Part shown: one piece after another, positions 11,588-21,960 of the stretch
Layout of the letters: each line of letters begins with the position of its first letter
How positions within the stretch are numbered: position 1 is the first letter of the stretch
Assembly: GCA_015680685.1 (NCBI GenBank)
Contig: MNCI01034785.1
Coordinates: 783,241-847,240, forward strand
DNA: 64,000 nucleotides
Source: Gnetum montanum
Taxonomy: Eukaryota; Streptophyta; Gnetopsida; Gnetales; Gnetaceae
Direction of reading: 5' to 3'
Notes under the pieces: model-generated
What the model was told of the DNA's origin: nothing
Database searches by the model: none
Seen by the model: the letters and a program-made list of their open reading frames with translations, nothing else
Position numbers and translations under genes: made by a program

Positions 11588-12416
11588 TTATGAGTAGTGA
11601 GGTACCCTTATGTCCAACCATACAAATCATAGGCATTCACATGTGATCTGGTTAAATTTTGTAGACTTTAATTACCAAGTACACTAGAGCTAAATAGTGA
11701 GTTCATGTTGACCATTCGTTGTCTTCCCAGTCTCACTTGTGAAATGCAAGTGTACGGTTAAGTGTGACTAAGGCATAATATTTTTATCATTTTATGTTTT
11801 ATCAATTTGATCACCTAAAACAATAATGAAAGTGAGAGTAATTAAATGCTAAGTGAACTATTATCTAATCTAACCTAACACAAGTAGCAATCCCCACTTC
11901 TTGAACTGATCTTGAACTTTGTGTAAACACTACTGGTTGTCAAACACTAATTGTTTTTGAGCTGCCAAGTGTCACATGTATGTTCGAAGGGGCCGTTCTT
12001 GTGTATTTTAATTAATTACTTGAGTAATAAAAATTAATTACTGAATGAATAACATTAAATGTGAACCACATGAAATCACAATGTATAAATGCATAAAGAA
12101 AGAAAGTCTCAAGTGCTGCAAGGATGAATCAAAGAGCTCATCTTACCAACACAATGGTGTGTTCAAGTACATCAATGCTTGAATAAAGATCCAATTACAC
12201 TTAGACCTTCTACTGTAGGCACTTGGAAAATATTCTAACTCTAGAATGAATGAAATGCAATAATTTCACTACTCGACTTCAAAAACTACTCCTGAATCAT
12301 GTGCCCAAGGGCTGTATTTATAGGCCCAAGAGTACCATGCAATATCGCATGCCCGATATTGCATCTTGGGCTGTGATATCATGTACCTGATATCATGTAC
12401 CTAATATCATGGCTCA
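11588..12416 (-). repeat. G0 3' LTR, main part
   Basis: Matches 28239-29058 in the same orientation, including gcccaagggctgtatttata (TATA box on the minus strand near 12312-12322) and aaagaaagaaagtctcaagtgctgcaagg-like sequence. It is interrupted after 12416 by E1. The last bases of the LTR resume at 19848. Confidence 0.88.
12412..12416. other. Target-site duplication of E1 (left)
   Basis: GCTCA, repeated at 19843-19847 immediately outside the other end of E1. Confidence 0.85.
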
Positions 12417-13429
12417 TGATGAGTGGCGAGGTACCCCTACACTCAACCATATGAAACAAGCATAGCACACATGATCTGGTTGAACTCCGTAGACTCAATG
12501 CCTAAACGCCCCATGGAACACTTGGGGTTAATCATTCATTGTCTTCCTAGACTTACTTGTTATTGTCATGCTGTATGGTTAAGTAAGTCTGAGGTATATG
12601 ATTTTTTTGGTCTTTTATGATTTTATGTCTTCTATACTAAGAGCGAAGGGTTGAGAGAACTAACTAACTCTAACTAAGGACTACATCTAAATTAACTAGC
12701 ATCAACATCCATTCCCACTTACCGTACACACCCTGAACTATGCAACTGTGGCTACCAAATGCTAATCGTTATTGGGATCACCACATGTAATGCACATGCT
12801 TGAAGTGGTCGTATTAAGGAACCTAACTAGCCTAAGAGTGATGAGCAACTGATTCCTTGACTAGTCGTACACATCTGTAGATGCTCATAATCAAGTCGTA
12901 CTCATCCTGCATTCTAGGAGATAAGGGTGAGAGGATCTAATCATGATGAGTAGCCAATTCCTTGGTTAGCTGTACACATTCGTCAATGCTCGTAACCAAG
13001 TTGTACTCATGCCACGCTAATGCATGTAATAAATGATAGGTAAGAAATAATAGATAATAAACCTATTCCATGCACTACAAGGTTTATCCACAAAGCTCAT
13101 CTTTATTTTTGTACACAACTTACGTTCAGGTACAAAGTTGCTCAAATAAAGAACCGTTCACTTGGGGACTCCTATTGCGGGCACATGAAAAATATTCTAT
13201 CTCTGGAGTGATGAAACTGCTAGAGCTTTGCTACTTTTAGCCTAGGATGAGAAATGAGGGGAGTGCCGCCCCTTATTTATAGATTTGGCAATGGACCCCG
13301 ATATCACATACGGGATATTGCAAGGGACGATGCGATATCGCGTACCCGATATTGCATGGGATGCAATATCGTGACGGCCGCGATATCACGTACGCGATAT
13401 TGTGGTGCATGCGATATCATGTCTCATCA
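12417..13429 (-). repeat. E1 3' LTR
   Basis: Aligns over its length with 18834-19842. On the minus strand it starts TGATGAGACATGATATCGC and ends CGCCACTCATCA. It contains eight GATATC-like motifs (13300-13418), a TATA box CTATAAATAAG (minus strand, about 13272-13282), an AATAAAGATGAG polyadenylation-type signal (minus strand, about 13099-13110), and an imperfect internal duplication around 12840-13010 that repeats the ATTCCTTG...TGTACAC...ACTCAT block. Confidence 0.93.
13300..13418. promoter_or_regulatory. GATATC array in E1 U3 (3' LTR)
   Basis: Eight GATATC, GATATT or AATATC motifs start at 13300, 13314, 13334, 13348, 13365, 13382, 13396 and 13413 (spacings 14, 20, 14, 17, 17, 14, 17). Many are embedded in longer palindromes such as GCGATATCGC. 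The array lies immediately upstream of the TATA box on the minus strand. A regulatory role is inferred. Confidence 0.6.
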
Positions 13430-13440
13430 TACCCCCATGA
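13430..13440 (-). promoter_or_regulatory. E1 polypurine tract
   Basis: On the minus strand CATGGGGGTA abuts the LTR start TGATGAG. The same tract precedes the E2 3' LTR at 40622-40631. Confidence 0.8.
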
Positions 13441-15425
13441 CTGAATGAAAACTCATCCTTGAGTTCCTTACAATAATATCAAGTAGGTATGGAATTATTG
13501 AGGGAAATGAAACTAATGGGATGACATGTGAATAGATCATTATTACAAGACTTGACAAAATTGGTGTTCATGACAACAAGGGTGAACACCTTATTACAAT
13601 GACATCAGGCCTTTGTTGGCAACTGAGAAAGAGAGAGAAAGAAAGAATTTTTGCTACTGCCAATGCCAAGATTATGCCTTCGTTGTCCATCTATAAGCGC
13701 ATCATCGATCTTGCTCCTTGCATAGCTACTTCAACGTTGCTCCATTCCAAGTGTTTGTTCCAGATCTAGTCCATTATTGTATGTCTGCCATCTGCACACA
13801 CAACACAATCATATATTAGCAAGGGTGGTTGAATCATCATGTAATTGATACCTTGCTTTGGTGTAAACTCATTGGCTAGGTTGTGGTATGGCTGATATGG
13901 ATCTGGGAATATGTGACTGATGACTACCGAAGGTATAGGGGTTAGGAAGAAAATCAAAAAATTTTGGGGCTAGGAGAAAATTGAAAAAATCAGGCCCTGC
14001 ACCCCCATGACTAATCGCGAACCTCCGATAGCGTTAGAATGGAGAAAGAAAAGGAGTAAGAAAGATAGATAAAAAGGGGCATCGCTGAAGTGGATGTCAA
14101 GATGGAAATGAACAAAAATAAAATTAATTGCAAAATGTTAAGGGAAAAAATTTAACTAAGGCTCCAAATAGGAATGTCAGTGGGTCCTCCCTAAAGCAGG
14201 CTCATGCCCTTAATGCCCTGACAAACCCACATTCAAAGAGTTCGTAGGCCCTGGGAATGTCATTTGGAATAAGAGTTAAAGTCTTAACCACAAGAATTTA
14301 CCAAAAAGAAAACAATGCATTGACCAAAATATATACATGAATGATACAATCAGCAATGAGGTGAACAATGGAGAGAAGGATGGAGAGAAGAGAAATGGAA
14401 TGGAATCTCGAGAACAAGGTGGTGTACAGCCCCTTGTATGTTTGATGATTAATGTGACTTGGTAAATCTCATTCCAACTCTGGCCTCAAACCAACCACAT
14501 CCAGTGACTTTGCATCAAGGCATTCGGTTAAACCATCCACTTGGGCAACAAAAATGCATACTCTAAGAGCCACCACCATTCTGATGGAAAAAAGGAGAGA
14601 ATGGGAAGCGAGAAGGGCCTTAGTTAGAGGAAACACATTTGGGTTCCATAACCAGTGCTTGTAGCCCAAGTTTATTCATCTAAGGGGTGTGCTTTGAATT
14701 CTCACTTGGTTTTTTTTTTGTTTTTTGTGTTTTTATGTGTGAGAACCACACCATGCAAAGACTTCTTATTTTTATTGTCTCAGCTTCCGATAATTGGGTA
14801 ACATCAGAATGGTAAGAAAACTCAAGAAGAAACATTCAAGCACCCAAGAGAATGACCAACACAAAAGCATCAAGTTCCCTTGAAGTCACACCTTATTCAA
14901 TCCTTGAGTCCTTCATTAGTTTGAGAAATCCCCAGTCACCGATTCATTAAAGTGCTTATTAGAAAGGGACTGTACATTCCCAAGCTGAGAGAGACCATAG
15001 AAACTGGTGGATGGATGGATGAAGTGAACTCATTGCTTGCCATATCAAAAGAAACATACCTTAGTATCAACATTGTGACTTAAAGGTAAAAACCAAACAT
15101 TAGCAATCAATATGAAAATAGTTCATACCATCATGAAGAACGCTTATTATGGGACTAACTTACATGGATGATCACACACACACACACAAATTGAAAAAGT
15201 ATAATGATGATGTAAAATAAAAACCAGAAAAGTTAAAGAAATTTGTAAAACAAAAAGTAGAAAAGTTAAATAAATTTGTAAAACAAAAATGTGTAAAATA
15301 AAAAATGTTGTAAAAAAAACATGTAAAAAAAACTTAAAAGAACTGAGGGCCCCATATGATTAGCATAGGTGGCCATCTCCCCCATGACTGAGTGGAAAGG
15401 GAGAGATCCAAAATAATGAGCACCT
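13441..15425 (-). other. E1 3' non-coding region
   Basis: About 2 kb between the coding remnant and the 3' LTR, homologous (inverted) to E2 38712-40631 and to G0 19879-21960. No env-like or other long ORF is present on the element's sense strand. Conserved landmarks are a block near 15345-15400 (minus: ACCTATGCTAATCATATGGG), a hairpin at 14686-14752, and a short CA run at about 15176-15187. The equivalent segment is present in all three copies whose 3' end is present. Confidence 0.7.
14686..14752. other. Conserved hairpin in the E1 3' region
   Basis: GGTGTG (14686-14691) pairs with CACACC, and TTCTCAC (14699-14705) pairs with GTGAGAA (14739-14745). A CTTTGAA bulge lies on one side, and the loop of about 33 bases is T-rich. 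The structure recurs in G0 and E2 with compensating changes. Confidence 0.7.
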
Positions 15426-16247
15426 GTTTGAGTTTCTAAGAAGTGCCCAACTTCTCCCAATTGATGATCTTAGATTAAGGGATGGAAGTTGGCAACGCTC
15501 ATATTCCAATGTATCTATGCCTTTGTTATTGGCATGGGTTTCCTTAGTTTGTTTCATGCATACTTTTCTACTCCTTTTGGTAGCTATCAACCACGAGGTG
15601 TCTACTACTTCTTGTGTGGTTGCTACATACAGGCATCTTTGGTTCAAAGTTTCTTGGGCACACTTGTTACATGGAGGCATTTCCTCCATGTCATCACTTG
15701 ATGAATCACTGTATGTAATGCATAGAACTTTCCTCTTCTCAATCTTTCCACATATGTTTATCTTAAGGATTTCCAAGGAAAGATCGTGGATCCTAAGGCA
15801 TGTGTCTACTATGCTTAGCCATGCCCTTCCCATTATAATTGGGAAGTCCCCTTCATTTTTGTTCACTTCAATCACCAAAAAATTAGCTGGGTAAGACCAA
15901 CCACACATAGTGGTGATGATGTCCTCCACCAATCCCAAGGGAATGGTGATGGACTGGTCTGCCAACTCTAGTTGAATGTTGCTCTTCTTGAGTTGGGGCA
16001 GGTTCCAGGCATGATACATCTCTCGTGAAATTAAGTTGAATCCAGAACTTGAGTCAAGAAGAGCCCTCTGTGGTTTATTTCTGGCGATCTGCAAATAGAT
16101 TAAGGGACTCCTAGGGTTAGTTAGTTTCTTGGGAAGGTGGCCTACCTTGATCCAGTCTGTTATAGTATGCGTTAACATAACCGTATGTGTTACACTCTGT
16201 TGGACTGAAGGGTGTTCTGAAGTGTTAGATGGTGGAGGAGTGTTCAT
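15360..16247 (-). pseudogene. E1 protease region fused to 3' sequence by deletion
   Basis: The 295-codon frame contains a retropepsin-like segment. The active-site loop reads LLDSSSGFNLIS (usual form DSG or DTG), and the flap and second strand are followed by IMGRAWL, a strong gypsy protease landmark. After a linker ending QLPSLNL the frame leaves the family sequence. Its last 35-40 residues are read from beyond the deletion junction and from the 3' non-coding region (ending SHGGDGHLC), so they are not part of a real protein. In E2 the same linker leads into RT. The protease would cut the Gag-Pol polyprotein; the altered active site suggests it is inactive. Confidence 0.85.
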
Positions 16248-16268
16248 GGCCTCAACTGCTTATTGTTG

Positions 16269-16720
16269 CTAGAGTTTATTTGGGCTTTTGGCTTTGAAGT
16301 AAGGTCTTCTCTTTTTACAGTTGTCAGAACCAGCAGTAGGTTGGATATTTACAGCTTTTGCAGCGTGACGTTGTTGCAGTTGAGGAGGAAGTTCCCCTTG
16401 CATTTTTGGAGTAGGAGGTGTTATGGGAACTACTTGTGGTGGAAGAGGTGCATATGGATTAGGAGGATGGAATGAGTGTGAGATGTATCCCAGAGGAGAA
16501 GGAGTCCTTCTGAAGTACTCCTGAACTTGGTAGTGATGATTGGGGGTTGCATGACCCATAGAGTCACTTGGAGAAATCAGCTACTGCACATAATAACCAT
16601 AAGGATTGGGTTACTAGTAAGGGTACTGTTGTGTTGGCGGTGGCATCCCCCATGACTGTGGGTATTGCCATTGTTGATGCTATCCGATGGGTTGTGGTGG
16701 AGTTCCACTTGGATAATACG
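16269..16720 (-). pseudogene. E1 gag-protease linker, proline-rich
   Basis: The minus-strand frame 16559-16269 gives a Pro/Gln/His-rich segment (GYISHSFHPPNPYAPLPPQ). It corresponds to E2 34640-34990 and to the G0 segment at about 25600-25900. No folded domain is recognised. It lies between the gag zinc knuckle and the protease. A stop at about 16560 separates it from the preceding gag frame. Confidence 0.6.
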
Positions 16721-17068
16721 TTAAGGGTTGGTGGAACTACCTTGGGTTACCTTGTGGATAAGGTAGCCTTCAGGGTGTTTGCTGTTGGTTGAGTCTTGGA
16801 TTAAGCACGTACACCTAGACTCCTGTAGATGTGAGATGATGGGGCAACATCCCTTAGGATGGTCATAATGGCAGATCTCACATCCACCGTCATCGTTTAA
16901 ATGAGAATCCTTAGCCACATCGGAGTTAGTGATTTTTCCTTTACCCTTGTTATGTGCAGGGCCTAAATCTTTCCACTTTTTCTTACCTTTGTCACTACTT
17001 TGTTCTACCTTAGACTCTTCTACAATTTTCAAGACTGTTTCAATTCTTGAGTCTAAGGAATCCCACAT
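16721..17068 (-). pseudogene. E1 gag, nucleocapsid part
   Basis: 115 codons. A Lys-rich segment (about residues 24-45) precedes a zinc-knuckle-like motif CEICHYDHPKGCC at about residues 63-75 (about 16844-16882). The spacing is CX2CX3HX4C, one residue shorter between the second Cys and His than the usual retroviral CX2CX4HX4C. E2 has the same spacing, so this is a family trait rather than a single mutation. The region would bind element RNA. It is separated from upstream gag by a frame break. Confidence 0.72.
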
Positions 17069-17104
17069 TTGGTCTACTTTGGATGATACCTCGGTTATTA
17101 ATTT

Positions 17105-17545
17105 TTAGGTCAGCAAAGTCTTCCAATTCACCAACTCTTCAATTGGTGACTCATCCTCTTCATCACAAAAATTCACTCCCTTCTTCTGAAGGGAGGGATC
17201 GTGGTTATACTCTTCTGCACTTTCCCTTTTGCATAGCTCACCTTCTTCATTTTCTACTTGCTCCAACAAGCGACATACTTCATGGGCTCTAAGTTGTGAG
17301 AGTCTCCCTTGAGCATAGGTCCCAAGGGTTCTTATAGTTTCATTCATTAGCCCATCCACGATGTGGCAAAGGTGATCCCGCTGAGTGTACCCATGGCCCA
17401 GGCAATGATGTAACAATGTGTAATAGTAGACCATGGTAGCATCCAAGGGTTCATGTTTACCTTGCTTCCAGCATTGGATTTGCTTACGCAAATTAGACAC
17501 TCTAGAGTACGTTTGATACTTTTCGTTGAACAGTTCTAACATCAT
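17105..17545 (-). pseudogene. E1 gag, capsid-like part
   Basis: 146 codons with the retrotransposon gag signature seen across plant gypsy elements. The frame begins MMLELFNEKYQTYSRVSNLR and continues with the block RTLGTYAQGRLSQLRAHEV. E2 (about 33700-34100) and G0 (26864-26619) carry the same blocks. The capsid would form virus-like particles in the cytoplasm. Stops split gag into several frames in E1, so no full Gag is made. Confidence 0.78.
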
Positions 17546-18430
17546 ACTCTACCTCTTGATGGTTTTCGGTTATAAGGACCGGTACTAGCTCTTTGCTTTT
17601 TTAGTGAGTGTCCTTCGAAACAAATTAAGTTTTTGCCACTCATTTTCTATATTTTGCAAGACACAGGCATCGTGGAATGCTTGTAAATGATTTTGTGGAT
17701 CAGTATTGTATCCTCCTTCAAACCAAGGGATGTTGTTCATGTCTAATCATTTAATCCGACTATCCTTTAAATGCCTTGTGGGAACCCTAACTACCTCTGT
17801 TATGTCAAGCATACTTTGGGTTATGAGTAGGGGCTCGTCATGATCGTCTCTTTCATGATGCCTATGATGTATGCATTGTTCCCTACTCTCCCTATGTCCT
17901 TGCCCTTGTCCTACCTCTCGACTTTCATGTCAAGGTCTTTCATCCTTCTTACTTTTATCCTCACCTTTATGCTCATGGTGGCTACACCTAGATGTGGAAG
18001 GAGAGGATGAGTGATGTGAATAAGGGAAAGAAGAAGGGGAACCATCACCATGATGATTTTTATTACCTTCTCTTCGGCTGCTATGGTCCTGATCATGGTG
18101 ACGATCAAAGTGCCCATCCTTAGCATGAGTAGTTGTTCCCTCTGTGAATAGTTGGTGTTCATGGGCATCAGAACCAAGGATATTTATCGTTGATCGTAGG
18201 TTTTGATACTCATCCTCCTCTCCATTGTTAGGAGGGGGAACATCCTTTGCTAAAGAACCCGTGATAAAGGGTTCCTCATCTCCTATTTTGCTAAGGACGT
18301 GTGAGGCCTTGCCCTTTGACAATGTATGTTGGCTCTCCTGCCTTAAGTCTCTCATACGTTGGGCATCTGTGGGATAATAATCCTTCATGTCAAAATCCTC
18401 CATAATGTATTTAGCATATAGCTCAGTCAT
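17546..18430 (-). pseudogene. E1 gag, N-terminal His/Ser-rich part
   Basis: The frame 18430-17930 (166 codons) starts at a methionine in MTELYAKYIMEDFDM. It contains DAQRMRDLRQESQHTLSKGK and then a low-complexity segment rich in His, Ser, Asp and Lys (about residues 105-160). The same order occurs in E2 (32851-33315) and E3 (56160-56678). From 17929 to 17546 similarity continues without a usable frame. The upstream N-terminus (to about 18700, minus MPSSHKSKSPPKDHTRES) is interrupted by stops. The low-complexity part may be an RNA-binding tail (inference). Confidence 0.7.
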
Positions 18431-18813
18431 GCCAATCTACACCAAGACATGTAAAAGCATGCAAGAGATAGCTTAATCTGGGGGTAACATGATGTTACCT
18501 TGCAAATCTCTCCACCACAGTTGCTCATCTTGATGGAGAATAAAAGTAAAATTAGGAATATACTCATTGGGATGAGTATATGTCATCTTATATTGTTTAG
18601 GACTTGGCTGATTTTGGTTATATTTTTTATCTTATCGACTTTCTCGTGTGTGGTCCTTAGGTGGTGATTTGCTCTTATGAGAAGAAGGCATTTTTAATTG
18701 ATGTGCTATTTCACTGTTATATAAATTTTTGTTTTGATTAACTCAAAGGTTCATTAAGGCTCACAATGATGTGAGTGATATCTCTTATGTTCTATTCGAT
18801 GCAAAAACACCTA

Positions 18814-18832
18814 GTCCCCGGCAATGGTGCCA
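18814..18832 (-). promoter_or_regulatory. E1 primer binding site, tRNA-Asp type
   Basis: On the minus strand TGGCACCATTGCCGGGGAC follows the 5' LTR by one base. It differs at two positions from TGGCGCCGTTGCCGGGG, the complement of the 3' end of plant tRNA-Asp. This primer type is common in the Athila/Tat branch of plant Ty3/gypsy elements (established knowledge). Confidence 0.85.
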
Positions 18833-18833
18833 A

Positions 18834-19842
18834 TGATGAGTAGTGAGGTACCTCTACACTCAACCATATGAAACGAGCGTAGCATGCACGATCTAGTCGA
18901 ACTTCACAGAATAAATGCCTAAAAGCCCCATGGAAGACTTGGTGTTAATCATTCATTGTCTTCCCAAACTTGTTATTGTCACGGTGCATGGTTAAGTAAG
19001 TCCGAGGTATATGATTTTTTTGGTCTTTTATGGTTTTATGTCTTCTATACTAAGAGTGAAGGGTTGAGAGAACTAACTAACTCTAACTAAGGACTATGTC
19101 TAAATTAACTAGCATCAACATCTATTCCCACTTACCATACACACCTTGAACTATGCAACTATGGCTACCAAACGCTAATCGTTACTAGGATTACCACACG
19201 TAACGCACATGCTCGAAGTGGTCATACTGAGGCACCTAACTAGCCTAAGCATGATAAGCAGTTGATTCCTTGACTAGCCGTACACATCCATAGATGCTTG
19301 TAATCAAGTCATACTCATCCCTCATTCTAGGAGATAAGGGAGAGAGGATCTAATCATTATGAGTAGCTGATTCCTTGGTTAGCTGTACACATTCATCAAT
19401 GCTTGTAACCAAGTCGTACTCATGCTGCACTAATGCATGTAATAAATGACAGGTAAGAAATAATAGATAATAAACCTATTCCATGCATTGCAAGGTTTAT
19501 CCACAAAGCTCATCTTTATTGTTGTACACAACTTACATTCAGGTACAAAGCTGCTCGAATAAAGAACCATTCACTTGGGGACTCCTACTGATGGCACATG
19601 GAAAATATTCTATCTCTGGAGTGACTAAACTACCAGAGCTTCTCTACTTCTAGCCTAGGATGAGAAATGAGGGGAGTGCCACCTCTTATTTATAGATTTG
19701 GCAGTGGACCGCGATATCAAGTATGCGATATCGCAGGGGATGAGGCAATATCGTGTATGTGATATCGCATGGGATGCGATATTGTGACGGCCGTGATATC
19801 ACCTACATAATATAGCGGTGCATGCGATATCGCATCTCATCA
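18834..19842 (-). repeat. E1 5' LTR
   Basis: Partner of 12417-13429. It carries the same TATA box (minus, about 19686-19696), AATAAAGATGAG signal (minus, about 19509-19520) and GATATC array (19713-19831) with the same spacings, one motif being decayed. Confidence 0.93.
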
Positions 19843-19847
19843 GCTCA

Positions 19848-19866
19848 GGTAAAACATGATTCATCA
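19848..19866 (-). repeat. G0 3' LTR, detached terminal piece
   Basis: GGTAAAACATGATTCATCA matches the outer end of the G0 5' LTR (29058-29076). It is the piece of the G0 3' LTR left on the far side of E1. Confidence 0.85.
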
Positions 19867-19878
19867 TACCCCCACAAC
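19867..19878 (-). promoter_or_regulatory. G0 polypurine tract
   Basis: Minus strand GTTGTGGGGGTA directly precedes the LTR end TGATGAATC, as in E1 and E2. Confidence 0.78.
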
Positions 19879-21960
19879 TGAATGAAAAATCATCCTCAAG
19901 TATAGAAGAAGAGGAACAAGTCACTTATAAAATATATTAGGAGGTATGAAATTTTGACTAACATGTAGAGTGACAAAGAGGAAATAGAAAATTATAGAAG
20001 TTCCCAACCATATATCATTACAATTGTGTATAAAATTGGGTGTTCATGACAACAAGAAAGAACACCCTCAGATCCAATGAACATACAACCCCTCTTGGAA
20101 ACAAAATAATGAGGGAGAGGTAGAAGAGATCCAATGATCATGAAGAAACTCTTGTGAGTGATATTGTTCCATCATCCTTGGTGAAGATAGTCCACTTCCA
20201 GTCCATGTTCCCCATTGCAATCATAACAAAATCAAGGATTAGTATATAAATTGTAACACATAGCAATGGAATACCTTGTTTTGTCAGTAATTTTATCTAG
20301 CTAAGTTGTGGTTGTCTTAGATTGGTTGCTTGATAATGTTAGTGGGAAGACTAACAAATGGGTTAAGTAAGAGAAGTGGTCCATAAAATTCAGAAAAAGC
20401 TTAACACAAGGAATACTAAAAAGAGGGTATGGAAATTCACAATAATAAAAAGAAAGTATTCACTAACAATAGTTGTGAAGGTGTGAAAAATTGGATGGCA
20501 TTGATGGGGTAAATAAAAAGAATTCAATTGTAAAAAAGTCTAAGGTTAAAGAACTAAATTTAACCAAACCAAAAGATATGCAAGTGGGTCCTTCCCAAAG
20601 CATGCACAAGCCTTTTTTACCCTTTCATAACTTCAAACCAAGGAGTCCATGGGCTCCATGGATGATTAATAGTTATGGAAGGTTAAGTACAAAAATCTAG
20701 AAGTAATTGACTAAGAATCCCGACACATAAAACTAGAACATCGAATCAAAACATGAAACCAGCAGTGCTATGAGACATGAAAAGCATAGATGGATGAGAG
20801 AGAGAATGGAATGGAGTTCAGAATTATGGTCACATGAAGTTCCTTGTGGGGTTTCGGATTAAATAACTTGATAGGATCCATCCTTATTCTAGACCCAAAC
20901 CAACCATTTTTAGTGACTTCACATCGACATTCTAAGACTAGTCCATCTCTTAAGATGTAAGAAGGCTCTTACAAAATAACGACCATCCCAAATTGGAGAA
21001 GAAGTGGGTAGTGAGAAAGGGCCTTAGTTAGTGGAGACAAGACAAGTCCCATAATCAATGCTTGTAGCCCTTTCATTTGGTCTAAGGGGTGTGCTTTGAA
21101 TTCCCATATTATTTATTCATGATGTGGTTTTTTTGAATGGGAACCACACCATGCAGAGAACCATGCACTTTTGCATTTATTTTTTCCAAGGGGTGTGCTT
21201 TGAGTCCTCATCATCTTTACTCTTTTTTTTTTCTTTTTTCTTAATGAGGACCACACCATGTAAGGACTTATTCTACTTCCTATTATGGAATGACATGGAA
21301 TAGTATGAAGTTCATGAGAACACCCCTACACATAGAAAAATGGAAAAGCTTGAAGAATATCGCATCCCTTTGAAGCCACACCCTATCCAAACCTTTGATT
21401 CCTTCCCAATTCTAAAAACTACACAAGTCATAAATTTATTAAGGTTGTATTAATGAAAAAGGGACTGCACATTTCCAAAACAAGGAAAACCATAGAGTGT
21501 GTGGATGGGTGGATGATGTGGACTCACTACCTATTACATGAAAAGAAACCATGTCCTAGTTGTTAGTAACAACATTTAAAGTTAGAAACTAGACATCAAC
21601 AATCAAATCACAATTGATACATACCACCATCGAGTAGCATATTACCATGATACTTGGCACCTTATTAGCAAAAACAGTAGAGAATTACACCAAACATAAG
21701 AAAATATAAAATAAATTAAAAGAGTATTCAAGAAATATTAAATATACTAATGATGGTGTAAAATGAAAACTTAGAAACAATCAATAACCTAAAAAAAAGA
21801 AATATGTAAAACAAAGAATATGAAAATAAAAAGTTGTAAAACCAAAATTGTGTAAAACAAAAAGTTGAAAGGCTAAGGAGCTACTTAAAGTGTTAGTATG
21901 GATGGCCATCTCCCCCATGACTAAGTTGGAAGGATGAGATCTAAAAGATTGAGTGTGGTT
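19879..21960 (-). other. G0 3' non-coding region with two hairpins
   Basis: Homologous to the E1 and E2 3' regions. No long sense ORF is present. Two tandem copies of the family hairpin occur at 21088-21150 and 21192-21257, where E1 and E2 have one. The region starts right after the integrase C-terminus at about 21960. Confidence 0.7.
21088..21257. other. Duplicated family hairpins in the G0 3' region
   Basis: Copy 1: GGTGTG (21088-21093) with CACACC, and TTCCCAT (21101-21107) with ATGGGAA (21137-21143). Copy 2: GGTGTG (21192-21197) with CACACC, and TCCTCAT (21205-21211) with ATGAGGA (21244-21250). The two copies differ from each other and from E1/E2 at paired positions that stay complementary. 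Confidence 0.7.

Larger units (their letters stand above)
12417..19842 (-). mobile_element. E1: gypsy deletion derivative lacking RT, RNase H and integrase
   Basis: It has two LTRs of about 1.01 kb (12417-13429 and 18834-19842), TSD GCTCA, a tRNA-Asp-type primer site, gag, protease, the family 3' non-coding region and a polypurine tract. After the protease linker the sequence jumps at about 15421-15432 straight to what in E2 lies just after the integrase stop. Relative to E2 the missing part is about 35840-38690, some 2.85 kb. It could only move using enzymes from a relative. Confidence 0.9.

Noticed and set aside
12423-13448. Small plus-strand ORFs at 12423-12620 and 13254-13448
   Set aside because: They lie inside the E1 3' LTR, antisense to the element, and are not conserved as frames in the other LTRs.
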